From the NCBI GenBank assembly GCA_900319505.1, contig ONOV01000154.1, forward strand, positions 1 to 10,330: a stretch of DNA of 10,330 nt, in the 5' to 3' direction. The notes under the pieces were generated by a model. The model worked only from the letters and a program-made list of their open reading frames with translations, was not told the DNA's origin and did not search any database. Source of the stretch: an uncultured Erysipelotrichaceae bacterium. GTDB taxonomy: Bacteria > Bacillota_I > Bacilli_A > Erysipelotrichales > Erysipelotrichaceae. How positions within the stretch are numbered: the first letter of the stretch is position 1; each line of letters opens with the position of its first letter. Both the position numbers and the translations under genes were made by a program. Positions 1 to 6,859 of this stretch are shown here, piece after piece.

Positions 1-363
1 ATCTGGGCCCGTCCCCGCTTCATCTATATGGATGATCCGCAGCGCCAGTTCAAAGCATGGTATGTGATCAACGGACCGGCGCTTGTAAGCGATGCATATA
101 AGAGTTTTCCCAGTGCCCATACGGTCAGTGCCGGCACAAGCCTGAGCCTCTGCTGGCTGCCATGTGCCTGTACTAAGCTCAAAGACAGAAAGAAGACGAT
201 CCTTTTGCTTACCTGGATTGTAATTCTGTTTGTGGCAGTATCTAGAATCTTTGCGGGCATGCATTTTCTGTCAGATACATTAGGCGGCATGGGGCTTGCT
301 GTACTGGTCTATTGGCTGCTGGACAGGCGGGTTTGTCCAAATGAAACAAAAGCGGTAGACTGA
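1..363 (+). CDS. PAP2-family membrane phosphatase, 3' part
   Basis: This is the C-terminal part of a PAP2 (type 2 phosphatidic acid phosphatase) protein. The frame is open from base 1, so the start lies left of the window. Counting from base 1, an Arg-Pro pair at residues 4-5 fits the end of the first family motif (K-x6-RP). FPSAHT matches the second (PSGH, with Ala for Gly). SRIFAGMHFLSD is an exact fit to the third (SR-x5-H-x3-D), which supplies the nucleophilic His. A hydrophobic stretch lies before the third motif and another after it, as expected for a membrane enzyme with its active site at the membrane surface. The family removes phosphate from lipid phosphates or undecaprenyl pyrophosphate; the substrate cannot be told here. 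The pepC start follows 21 bases later with no terminator between, so co-transcription is plausible. Confidence 0.9.
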   Translation: MWARPRFIYMDDPQRQFKAWYVINGPALVSDAYKSFPSAHTVSAGTSLSLCWLPCACTKLKDRKKTILLLTWIVILFVAVSRIFAGMHFLSDTLGGMGLAVLVYWLLDRRVCPNETKAVD

Positions 364-384
364 GAAGCTGGAAAGAAGGTTTTT

Positions 385-1701
385 ATGAAACATATTGATG
401 CACAGACATTGACATCCTTACGTGAGAATTATCTTTCAGATGACAAGGCAAGAGTGGTCAGACATGCCCTGACCCGCAATGATATCGGTACGATATCCCG
501 TTCACTTGAAGCAGAAGAGAACAATCCTGACTTCTTTTCCATCAATTTGAAAACCATGCCGGTTACCAATCAGCTGCAGTCCGGCCGCTGCTGGATTTTC
601 TCCAGTATGAATGTATTAAGAGAAAAGATCGGAAAGAAGTATCAGATCAAGGAATTTGAACTGTCCCAGAACTACATTGCATTCTATGACAAGCTGGAAA
701 AAGCCAACTGGTTCATGAACTGCGTGATCGATGAAAAGAACGAACCGGCTGACAGTGAGACAAACCGCTTCCTGCTGGAAATGGCAGTAGGAGACGGCGG
801 CCAGTGGAACATGCTGGTATCCCTGGTCAAGAAGTACGGCATCTGCCCCAAGACTGCCATGCCTGAAACATACCAGTCTTCTCATACAAACCGCATGAAC
901 CTGATTCTCAACCGCAGACTCAGAAAGTTTGCGGCGGACATCAGACATATGAATGAGGAAGAAACAGAGCAGTACAGACAGAAGACGCTGAAAGAAATCT
1001 ATGGTCTGATCGCCAGCTGCTTCGGCATGCCGCCGGTAAAGTTCGACTTTGTCTACTATGATGACAAGGACAATTACCATTGCGAGCATGATGTGACCCC
1101 GCTGTCCTTCTACCATGATTATCTTGGGGAAGACCTGGATGACTATGTGGATCTGATCAACGGCCCGACCGCAGATAAGCCTTACTATCATACCTATACG
1201 GTGAAATATCTTGGCAATGTGGTGGACGGCAATCCGGTATGCATGCTGAATGTGCCGATGGATGAGCTGAAGGAAGCGATCATTGCCCAGCTGAAAGACG
1301 GCAGCCCGGTATGGTTCGGCTGCGATTGTGCACCGGATGGCGATCAGACAACCGGCTTATGGGATGATGGCGCCAATGACTACGGCTTCACATTCGATAT
1401 GGATCTGGATATGACCAAGGCCGAGATGCTTGATTTCCGTCAGTCTGCCATGAACCATGCCATGGTGCTGACCGGGGTGAATCTGGTGGATGGCAAGCCG
1501 ACCAGATGGAAGATTGAAAACAGCTGGGGTGACAAGATTGCGAATAAGGGTTATTTCATTGCCTCGGATTCCTGGTTTGATGCCTATGTCTATACGGCTG
1601 CGGTAGAAAAGAAGTACATCAGTGAGAAGGCTTTGAAGGCTCTTGATGAAAAGAGCATTGAGCTGAAGCCCTGGGATCCGTTTGGAACACTGGCTGACTG
1701 A
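385..1701 (+). CDS. pepC: C1-family aminopeptidase (PepC / bleomycin hydrolase type)
   Basis: This is a cytoplasmic cysteine aminopeptidase of papain clan family C1B, which trims amino acids from peptide N-termini. All catalytic positions are visible: the oxyanion Gln63 and nucleophile Cys69 in QLQSGRCWIF, His358 in NHAMVLTGV and Asn379 in ENSWGD. The Gln-to-Cys spacing of six is that of papain. The 438 residues match the usual PepC length. The C-terminus, PWDPFGTLAD, is the family tail that folds back into the active site and makes the enzyme an aminopeptidase rather than an endopeptidase. There is no signal peptide. The start has an AAGAAGG ribosome site five bases upstream. A terminator at 1710-1746 ends the unit. 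Recognition is secure. The symbol follows lactic-acid-bacteria usage; some relatives are named pepE or pepG for differing specificity. Confidence 0.95.
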   Translation: MKHIDAQTLTSLRENYLSDDKARVVRHALTRNDIGTISRSLEAEENNPDFFSINLKTMPVTNQLQSGRCWIFSSMNVLREKIGKKYQIKEFELSQNYIAFYDKLEKANWFMNCVIDEKNEPADSETNRFLLEMAVGDGGQWNMLVSLVKKYGICPKTAMPETYQSSHTNRMNLILNRRLRKFAADIRHMNEEETEQYRQKTLKEIYGLIASCFGMPPVKFDFVYYDDKDNYHCEHDVTPLSFYHDYLGEDLDDYVDLINGPTADKPYYHTYTVKYLGNVVDGNPVCMLNVPMDELKEAIIAQLKDGSPVWFGCDCAPDGDQTTGLWDDGANDYGFTFDMDLDMTKAEMLDFRQSAMNHAMVLTGVNLVDGKPTRWKIENSWGDKIANKGYFIASDSWFDAYVYTAAVEKKYISEKALKALDEKSIELKPWDPFGTLAD

Positions 1702-1709
1702 AACAGCTG

Positions 1710-1746
1710 ACATCTGTTTTCCTGTACAGGGAAGACAGATGTTTTT
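1710..1746 (+). terminator. Rho-independent terminator after pepC
   Basis: ACATCTGTTTTCC pairs with GGAAGACAGATGT around a short loop, with one imperfect pair, and the stem runs into TTTTT. It lies 8 bases after the pepC stop and separates the PAP2-pepC unit from rimO. Confidence 0.85.
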
Positions 1747-1811
1747 GATTGCGATAACTGGTATCCGGCTGATACAGATTGTGATTTCCGGTTTATCACG
1801 AATTGGACAGG

Positions 1812-1838
1812 TGGTAGAATAAATTAAGATCTGGAGAG
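1812..1838 (+). promoter_or_regulatory. Extended -10 promoter and ribosome site of rimO
   Basis: TGGTAGAAT at 1812-1820 is an extended -10 (TGnTAnAAT). No good -35 is seen at 17 bases; the best is TTTATC at 1792. A start of transcription near 1827 would give a leader of about 16 bases that still holds the GGAGAG ribosome site at 1833-1838. Confidence 0.5.
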
Positions 1839-1842
1839 TTAA

Positions 1843-3150
1843 ATGAAAGTAGGAATCATATCACTGGGGTGTGCCAAGAATCTTGTTGATACGGAAAATG
1901 TTCTCGGCATGCTGAAATATGCGGGAGTGGAACTGACCACTTCCTATGATGAGGCAGATGCGATCATCATCAATACATGCGGTTTTATTGAAAGTGCCAA
2001 GACAGAAGCCATTGAGACAATCCTGGATACGGCTGATCTGAAGGAAAAGAATCTGAAGAAGCTGATTGTCATGGGGTGTCTTGTCAAACGCTATAAAAAG
2101 CAGCTGGAGGAGGAAATGCCGGAAGTAGACCGGTTTGTTTCCCTGGAGGAATATCCGTCACTTGGTGCAATTCTGTCTGAGGAACTGGGATTGAAGATAG
2201 CAGACAACTACGGCCGGGTGCCCCGGATGCTTTCGGGCAAGCCATGGATGGCCTATCTGCAGATCAGTGACGGCTGTTCCAACCGCTGTGCATTCTGTGC
2301 CATTCCCAATATCAGAGGACCGCTGCACTCCCGCAGGGAAGAAGATATCCTCAGCGAAGCGAAGGATCTGGCTGCCCATGGGGTGAAGGAAATTACACTG
2401 GTTGCCCAGGACTGTTCCAAATACGGCTTTGATGAGGATCACCAGTTCCATCTGAAGCAATTGCTTCAGAAGCTTGATGCGCTGGAAGGAATTCGCTGGA
2501 TCCGCATGCTGTATCTTTATCCGGATGAAGTACAGCCGGGACTGATTGAAACGATCCGGCAGTCCAAGCATATTCTGCCTTACTTTGATATTCCGACCCA
2601 GAGCGGCAGCGACCACGTGCTGCATGCCATGCGCCGGGCAACAAGCAGACAGAAAATACTCGATCTGACCTCTCTTATCCGTCAAAAACTGCCGGATGCT
2701 GTTCTGCGTACAACCCTGATTGCCGGGTTCCCGGGCGAAACGGAAGCGGACTATGAAGAGACATTATCCATGATCGAACAGGTGCAGTGGGATCATCTCG
2801 GGGCATTTACCTATTCCCGTGAAGAGGATACGCCGGCCTTTGCTATGGAAGATGATGTGCCGGCTGAAGAGAAGGAAAGAAGACAGAAGAACCTGCTTGC
2901 CTTACAGGAGAAGATTGCGCTGTCGCTTCTTGAAAAGAGAGTCGGCAGAACGATGGAAGTGTTAGTGGAAAGTGTGGACCCTCTGACGGACATGTATATC
3001 GGCCGTACAGGGGAAATGGCCCCGGACCATGTGGATGGGGAAGTGCGTTTCCATACGGAAAAGAACTATGTTCCGGGTCAGTTTACCCGGGTGAAAATAA
3101 CAAAAATCAGCGGTGAAAATCTGATAGGTGTAGATCAGCAGGAGGAATAA
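1843..3150 (+). CDS. rimO: Ribosomal protein S12 methylthiotransferase RimO
   Basis: This is a radical-SAM enzyme that adds a methylthio group to a conserved Asp of ribosomal protein S12. The N-terminal UPF0004 domain carries three cluster cysteines: Cys10 in SLGCAKNLVD, Cys46 in INTCGF and Cys79 in VMGCLVKRY. SLGCAKNLVDTE is typical of RimO rather than MiaB. The radical-SAM core follows with CSNRCAFC (Cys145, Cys149, Cys152) for the second 4Fe-4S cluster. The last 65 or so residues form a TRAM RNA-binding domain. At 435 residues it has the normal length. The ROK kinase begins directly after the stop, and its GGAGG lies inside the last rimO codons, so the two are translationally close and almost certainly one transcript. 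No link in function between them is known to me. Confidence 0.96.
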   Translation: MKVGIISLGCAKNLVDTENVLGMLKYAGVELTTSYDEADAIIINTCGFIESAKTEAIETILDTADLKEKNLKKLIVMGCLVKRYKKQLEEEMPEVDRFVSLEEYPSLGAILSEELGLKIADNYGRVPRMLSGKPWMAYLQISDGCSNRCAFCAIPNIRGPLHSRREEDILSEAKDLAAHGVKEITLVAQDCSKYGFDEDHQFHLKQLLQKLDALEGIRWIRMLYLYPDEVQPGLIETIRQSKHILPYFDIPTQSGSDHVLHAMRRATSRQKILDLTSLIRQKLPDAVLRTTLIAGFPGETEADYEETLSMIEQVQWDHLGAFTYSREEDTPAFAMEDDVPAEEKERRQKNLLALQEKIALSLLEKRVGRTMEVLVESVDPLTDMYIGRTGEMAPDHVDGEVRFHTEKNYVPGQFTRVKITKISGENLIGVDQQEE

Positions 3151-4062
3151 ATGATGAAAACCTATATCGGGATCGATCTTGGCGGTACCAATGTCAGAGT
3201 AGCCAGGGTAGATGATGAGGGAAATGTTCTTTCCCAGATCAAGGGGCCTTCCTATGGTACAGAAGGACCGGAAAAAGTACTGTCCAATCTGAAAGGCATG
3301 GTGCGCCAGATTGAAGGATGGGAAGAGTGTGAAGGCATCGGCGTCGGGGTGCCGGGACCGGTTGACACAAAGAACGGCACCATGGTGCTGTCCACCAATC
3401 TGCCGGGCTTCAAGGGCTATCCGTTTGCCAAAGCTCTGAGCGATGAATTCCACATGCCGGCTTATCTGGATAATGATGCCAATGTGGCAGGTCTTGCCGA
3501 AGCGCTGGTCGGCGCCGGCAAGGGACTGGATGTTGTGTTCTATACAACTTTGTCTACCGGCATAGGCGGTGCTCTGATTGTCCATGGCAGGACCGTATCA
3601 GGCAAACACGGCTTCGGGGCGGAAGTTGCCAATATTGTCATTGATCGCAATAGAGAAAAGATCAACTATCTCAATGTCGGCGCCATTGAAAATGAAGCTT
3701 CCGGTACAGCTGTAACCCGTAAGGGAAGAGCTGTGTTCGGGGAAGATAAGATTCATAATGCCGGCGATGTCTTCAATCTTGCTGCAGAAGACAATAAAGA
3801 GGCAGAGAAGATCGCAGTCCAGGTCGAAGAAGACCTCGGCCAGTACTTCGCTACGGTTGCCTGTGTCTGTGATCCGGATATGTTTGTGCTGGGCGGCGGC
3901 ATGATGAAGAGTGCCGACAAGTTCCTGGACGGTGTGATTGAAAATTATAAGAAGTATTCCCATAAGGAAGTCTGGGATACGCCGTTTGTGGAAGCGAAGC
4001 TGGAGGAACCGGGTGTGATCGGTGCCGCCATGCTGGTAAAGTCCAACAGCATTAAGGACTGA
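3151..4062 (+). CDS. ROK-family sugar kinase lacking the zinc motif
   Basis: This is a sugar kinase or kinase-like protein of the ROK family, probably glucokinase-like. The phosphate-binding DLGGTN (residues 9-14), the second glycine-rich segment GVGVPGP, the catalytic Asp109 in LDNDAN, STGIGG (135-140) and the adenosine-side VLGGG (246-250) are all present. Normal ROK kinases then have GEIGH followed by CxCGxxGCxE, which binds zinc. Here the same stretch reads GAEVAN with Asn161 for the His, and I171, Y173 and A178 for the three cysteines, while Glu158, Gly177 and Glu180 are kept. It therefore probably does not bind zinc, and its sugar choice may differ. The length of 303 is normal. GGAGG at 3141-3145 is 5 bases before the first ATG and 8 before the second, so either may be the start. 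Not a repressor: there is no HTH domain. Confidence 0.88.
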   Translation: MMKTYIGIDLGGTNVRVARVDDEGNVLSQIKGPSYGTEGPEKVLSNLKGMVRQIEGWEECEGIGVGVPGPVDTKNGTMVLSTNLPGFKGYPFAKALSDEFHMPAYLDNDANVAGLAEALVGAGKGLDVVFYTTLSTGIGGALIVHGRTVSGKHGFGAEVANIVIDRNREKINYLNVGAIENEASGTAVTRKGRAVFGEDKIHNAGDVFNLAAEDNKEAEKIAVQVEEDLGQYFATVACVCDPDMFVLGGGMMKSADKFLDGVIENYKKYSHKEVWDTPFVEAKLEEPGVIGAAMLVKSNSIKD

Positions 4063-4071
4063 GTGTTCTTA

Positions 4072-4107
4072 AAGATTCTTCAGGGAAACAGCCTGAAGAG
4101 TCTTTTT
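4072..4107 (+). terminator. Rho-independent terminator after the ROK kinase
   Basis: AAGATTCTTCAGG pairs with CCTGAAGAGTCTT (one mismatch) around a loop of about seven bases, and the right arm runs into TTTTT. It closes the rimO-ROK unit. Confidence 0.9.
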
Positions 4108-4117
4108 CTTTGTTTTA

Positions 4118-4126
4118 TGCTAGAAT
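4118..4126 (+). promoter_or_regulatory. Extended -10 promoter of the DUF2779 gene
   Basis: TGCTAGAAT is an extended -10 directly after the terminator's T run. No -35 is recognisable, since the place for it is in the terminator. The hexamer ends 9 bases before the ATG at 4136, so transcription should begin about 2-4 bases before that ATG. No Shine-Dalgarno sequence precedes the start. Confidence 0.5.
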
Positions 4127-4135
4127 ACACATGCT

Positions 4136-5614
4136 ATGACAGTTTTTCATATATCAGATGTAAAAAAATACACGAGATGTCCCCGTCTTTTTGTCTATGA
4201 GCAGCACGCTGAACCAAGAGAATACCGTCCTTTTGTCAGGCTGGATGAGCAGGTCACGGCTATCGCCGCCGAAAAGCTCGGTATTGAAAAGTGTTTTCTG
4301 GGACAGCGCGGGGATGTGCCTGAGAAGGCATTGGCTGCTTTGAAGGAAGAAGAATGGCTGGTGAAAGCCAGGTTTGAATACCATGATCTCAGAGTCAAGG
4401 TGCCGTTTCTGCATAAGATGGAGGATGGCTGGATGCTGTACTTCCTGTTCATCGGTCTCTATCCCCATGCGGACGACATGCAGTTCTATTGTGATACGGT
4501 ATGGGTGCTGGAACATAACGGCATTGTCGTAAAGGATGTGCGCATCATCCACCTCAACGCAGCCTACCGCCGGGGAAAAGAACTGGATCCTGAGCAGCTG
4601 TTTGTGGTTTCAGATGCGTTCTACAATGCCAATAACAATCCCACCATGCCGGCCATGGCGGAAATCCGGAAGAAAATGAAAGAGCCGGGCACGATTCTGG
4701 ATGCGATGCAGCACGTCAGTGAAAAGGATCTAGGCAGACCGGAGCGCACCGCCAGGTGTGCTGGAAGAATGAAATGCCGCTACTATGATACCTGCTTTCC
4801 GGATGAACTGGCTCTGCCGGATAATTCCATCCTGAATCTTGTTTCCTCCCAGCATAAATACGAGCTGTATGCGGAAGGAAAGACAAGACTCAAAGAGGCA
4901 GATCTGGAACGGATTGAAGCAAGCCGCATGCAGTATGCCCAGATCATGGCGGATCGGGATGGCGGCATCTATGTGGACAGGATGGGCCTGAAAGCATGGC
5001 TTGGCAGGATCAGCTATCCGATTTCCTTCCTTGATTTTGAATGGGAGCGCTTTGCCATACCGCCGTATGAAGGCATGCGGCCTTATGATGTACTTCCCTT
5101 TGAATATTCCCTGCATATCATGCAGAAAGACGGAACGGTTACCCATAAGGTATTCCTTTCCAAGCATGATGACCGCCGGGCCATGGCGGCTTCACTGATT
5201 CAGGAAATACCGGAAACAGGCAGTGTCATTGCCTATAATGCAGAAGGGGCGGAAAAGCTCAGAATCGGGGAGTTTGCGGATCAGTTCCCTGAATACCGGG
5301 ATGCGCTTCTATCCATCAATGAAAGGATGGAAGATCTGCAGCTGCCGTTTGTCTGTGGTACGGTCTATCACATCGGCATGGCCGGCCAGTGGTCTTTGAA
5401 GAAGATCATGTCTGTCATGAATGATGCGTCCTACAATGATCTTGCCATCCATCAGGGCATGGATGCGGTTTTTGCCTGGCGTCATCTGGATCATGATGAA
5501 CATCCGGACAACGAGCAGGAAATCATTGATGATCTGAAAAAATACTGCGGCATGGACTCCTATGCCATGACTGTGGTATATCGATGGCTGGTTAAACTGG
5601 CTGAACAGGAATGA
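4136..5614 (+). CDS. DUF2779 protein: degenerate PD-(D/E)XK/Fe-S part plus DEDD exonuclease-like domain
   Basis: The role of this family is not established. The N-terminal half resembles the Cas4/RecB-like nuclease fold with a four-cysteine Fe-S pattern: Cys15 in RCPRLF, then Cys208, Cys214 and Cys220. The usual nuclease residues, an Asp and a later E-x-K, appear replaced at the matching places by Pro90 (VKVPFL) and F103-L-F105 (LYFLF), so this half is probably not catalytic. The C-terminal half is the DUF2779 domain, an RNase H-like DEDD exonuclease: Asp300 and Glu302 in FLDFEW, IAYNAEGAE with Glu373, Asp400, GQWSLKKIM, and Asp474 in YCGMDSYAM. The length of 492 is near the family norm. The start is fixed by the N-terminal motif; there is no other Met for about 95 residues. 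It is a single-gene unit with its own promoter and terminator. An active exonuclease and a cluster-binding N-terminus are inference. Confidence 0.85.
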   Translation: MTVFHISDVKKYTRCPRLFVYEQHAEPREYRPFVRLDEQVTAIAAEKLGIEKCFLGQRGDVPEKALAALKEEEWLVKARFEYHDLRVKVPFLHKMEDGWMLYFLFIGLYPHADDMQFYCDTVWVLEHNGIVVKDVRIIHLNAAYRRGKELDPEQLFVVSDAFYNANNNPTMPAMAEIRKKMKEPGTILDAMQHVSEKDLGRPERTARCAGRMKCRYYDTCFPDELALPDNSILNLVSSQHKYELYAEGKTRLKEADLERIEASRMQYAQIMADRDGGIYVDRMGLKAWLGRISYPISFLDFEWERFAIPPYEGMRPYDVLPFEYSLHIMQKDGTVTHKVFLSKHDDRRAMAASLIQEIPETGSVIAYNAEGAEKLRIGEFADQFPEYRDALLSINERMEDLQLPFVCGTVYHIGMAGQWSLKKIMSVMNDASYNDLAIHQGMDAVFAWRHLDHDEHPDNEQEIIDDLKKYCGMDSYAMTVVYRWLVKLAEQE

Positions 5615-5629
5615 CGCATTCCTGTTTTT
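5604..5629 (+). terminator. Terminator overlapping the DUF2779 stop codon
   Basis: AACAGGAAT and ATTCCTGTT form a perfect 9-bp stem with a 5-base loop, followed by a T run. The left arm is the last three codons, and the TGA stop (5612-5614) sits at the stem-loop junction. Confidence 0.88.
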
Positions 5630-5657
5630 CTTTTCATCATATTTGCATTTATGTCAA

Positions 5658-5687
5658 TTGAACGCGGACATGAAAAACGGGTATAAT
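5658..5687 (+). promoter_or_regulatory. SigA-type promoter of hpf
   Basis: TTGAAC at 5658-5663 and a consensus TATAAT at 5682-5687 are 18 bases apart. Expected transcription start is near 5694, giving a leader of about 74 bases. The SD GGAGG (5755-5759) can be displayed in the loop of a small GACA/TGTC stem. Confidence 0.75.
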
Positions 5688-5767
5688 ACAGGTAAAGAAA
5701 GAGAGAGTGAACCTCAGAACAATAATGCAATTTACCGCACATGTACTGTAGACAGGAGGTGTCATAT

Positions 5768-6295
5768 ATGCGGTTTGAAATAGTAGGAAAAAATGTAACC
5801 ATTACGGAGGCCATGAGAAACCAGATCGAGAAGAAGCTCTCCACGCTGGAAAAGTATCTTCTGATTGACCCGAATACGACGGCCAGGGTTGTTGCCCGTG
5901 TCTATCCCAACAGCCAGAAGGTTGAAATCACCATCCCGACCAAGGTTGGTATTCTCAGAACTGAAGTGGTTAATAAGGATTTCTACGCAGCAGTTGATCT
6001 TGCCATTGACAAGCTGGAAGATCAGATCAGAAGACAGAAGACAAGATTGTCAAGAAGACACAAGGATAACCTGGCGGAAGCTTTCGTTGAAGAAGATGTC
6101 AAGGAAGAGGAAGCTGATGATATCCCGGTCAAGACAAAGGCGATCACAGCGGATGTCATGGATCTGGATGAAGCGATCATGCAGATGGAACTGTCCGGGC
6201 ATGATTTCTACATCTACACAGATGATGAAAGCGGCAAGGTATCTGTTGCCTACCGCCGTAAGGATGGCAATTACGGACTGATTGAAGTTCAGTAA
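5768..6295 (+). CDS. hpf: Long-form ribosome hibernation-promoting factor
   Basis: This protein binds the decoding centre of idle 70S ribosomes and, in the long form, joins two of them into 100S dimers. Residues 1 to about 100 are the S30AE/HPF domain (MRFEIVGKNVTITEAM start, then LEDQIRRQKTRLSRR). An acidic linker follows at about 105-120, then the Ribosom_S30AE_C dimerisation domain with EAIMQMELSGHDFYIY and the hallmark YRRKDGNYGLIE near the C-terminus. The 175-residue length is that of long HPF. An upstream in-frame ATG at 5741 would add nine residues, but AGGAGG at 5754-5759 lies 8 bases before the ATG at 5768 and the homology begins there, so I take 5768. It has its own promoter and terminator, as expected for a stress- or stationary-phase-controlled gene; no alternative sigma site is obvious. 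Confidence 0.95.
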   Translation: MRFEIVGKNVTITEAMRNQIEKKLSTLEKYLLIDPNTTARVVARVYPNSQKVEITIPTKVGILRTEVVNKDFYAAVDLAIDKLEDQIRRQKTRLSRRHKDNLAEAFVEEDVKEEEADDIPVKTKAITADVMDLDEAIMQMELSGHDFYIYTDDESGKVSVAYRRKDGNYGLIEVQ

Positions 6296-6302
6296 GTACT
6301 TG

Positions 6303-6330
6303 AAAAGGAACCGGCTGGCCGGTTCCTTTT
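6303..6330 (+). terminator. Rho-independent terminator after hpf
   Basis: AAAAGGAACCGG and CCGGTTCCTTTT form a perfect 12-bp stem around CTGG. The U run is within the right arm, and the matching A run makes it usable from both sides. Confidence 0.9.
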
Positions 6331-6356
6331 ATCTGTTTCTGACCTGTGACAAAATG

Positions 6357-6387
6357 TGTATCCTGTACATATGGAATAATGTATCCT
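6357..6387. repeat. Two TGTATCCT direct repeats, 23 bp apart
   Basis: TGTATCCT occurs at 6357-6364 and 6380-6387, start to start 23 bp, in the gene-free stretch between hpf and the small HTH-like gene. It could be a pair of protein-binding half sites. No function is known, and chance is possible. Confidence 0.3.
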
Positions 6388-6444
6388 TGTTGTTCTGCAT
6401 GTTATTCAATATTAGCCTAAAATAATTGCTGATCTGATAAATTT

Positions 6445-6476
6445 ATTGCCCACGGCAATGACAAATTGGGTAATAA
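6445..6476 (+). promoter_or_regulatory. Possible promoter with operator-like inverted repeat
   Basis: ATTGCC-CAC-GGCAAT (6445-6459) is a perfect 6-bp inverted repeat. Its left arm overlaps a candidate -35, TTGCCC at 6446-6451. A -10-like TAATAA lies at 6471-6476, 19 bases on. The spacing is long, so the promoter call is weak; the repeat itself is certain. Confidence 0.35.
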
Positions 6477-6520
6477 TAAAACCATAACAAGGGGCGTCAG
6501 GAAGAAAAGGAGAAATGAAT

Positions 6521-6853
6521 ATGCCTCCTGATGAAAATCAGAACAATTATATGGCTGCCGCAGAATACGTTGGCAGAATCTATCGGCTGAATGTTCTCAG
6601 AACAGACACAGCCCGTATCTCCGGGGACCTGTACATTCATGCACAGGCATACGCAGATAATCTTTCTTTCATTTCCGTTGTTGACAGAGTTCTGATGGAA
6701 TGCACTGAAAACGCAAGACACATTATTATGCATGACTATCTGATGAAATCGGAACCGAACTGGTTCCTCATGTACTTCTCCAGATCACATTATTATGTGG
6801 TCCGCCAGAAAGCGGCAAAAGAATTCATCAATTGCCTGAATCTGAAGCTGTAG
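6521..6853 (+). CDS. Small HTH-like protein, unknown function
   Basis: This is a 110-residue soluble protein that I cannot name with confidence. The C-terminal third looks like a sigma-region-4-like or phage-regulator-like helix-turn-helix: a buried Trp81, then YFSRSHYYVVRQKAAKEF (residues 85-102) ending in INCL. This pattern (W...Y-S-R-S-x-Y-Y...K-A...F-x-x-C-L) recalls the small MG284/MPN403-type proteins of mollicutes and Erysipelotrichia; that match is from memory. The middle part is helical, with ECTENARHIIMHDYL preceding the HTH. There is no signal peptide or membrane segment. An ATG at 6515 is also in frame, but AAGGAG at 6507-6512 is only 2 bases from it and 8 from the ATG at 6521, so I prefer 6521. 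It is a single gene with its own terminator. A DNA-binding role is inference. Confidence 0.75.
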   Translation: MPPDENQNNYMAAAEYVGRIYRLNVLRTDTARISGDLYIHAQAYADNLSFISVVDRVLMECTENARHIIMHDYLMKSEPNWFLMYFSRSHYYVVRQKAAKEFINCLNLKL

Positions 6854-6859
6854 ATCAGC

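Noticed and set aside
2158..2685. Minus-strand frame of 175 aa inside rimO
   Set aside because: It overlaps the radical-SAM core of a certain gene and its translation has no recognisable domain.
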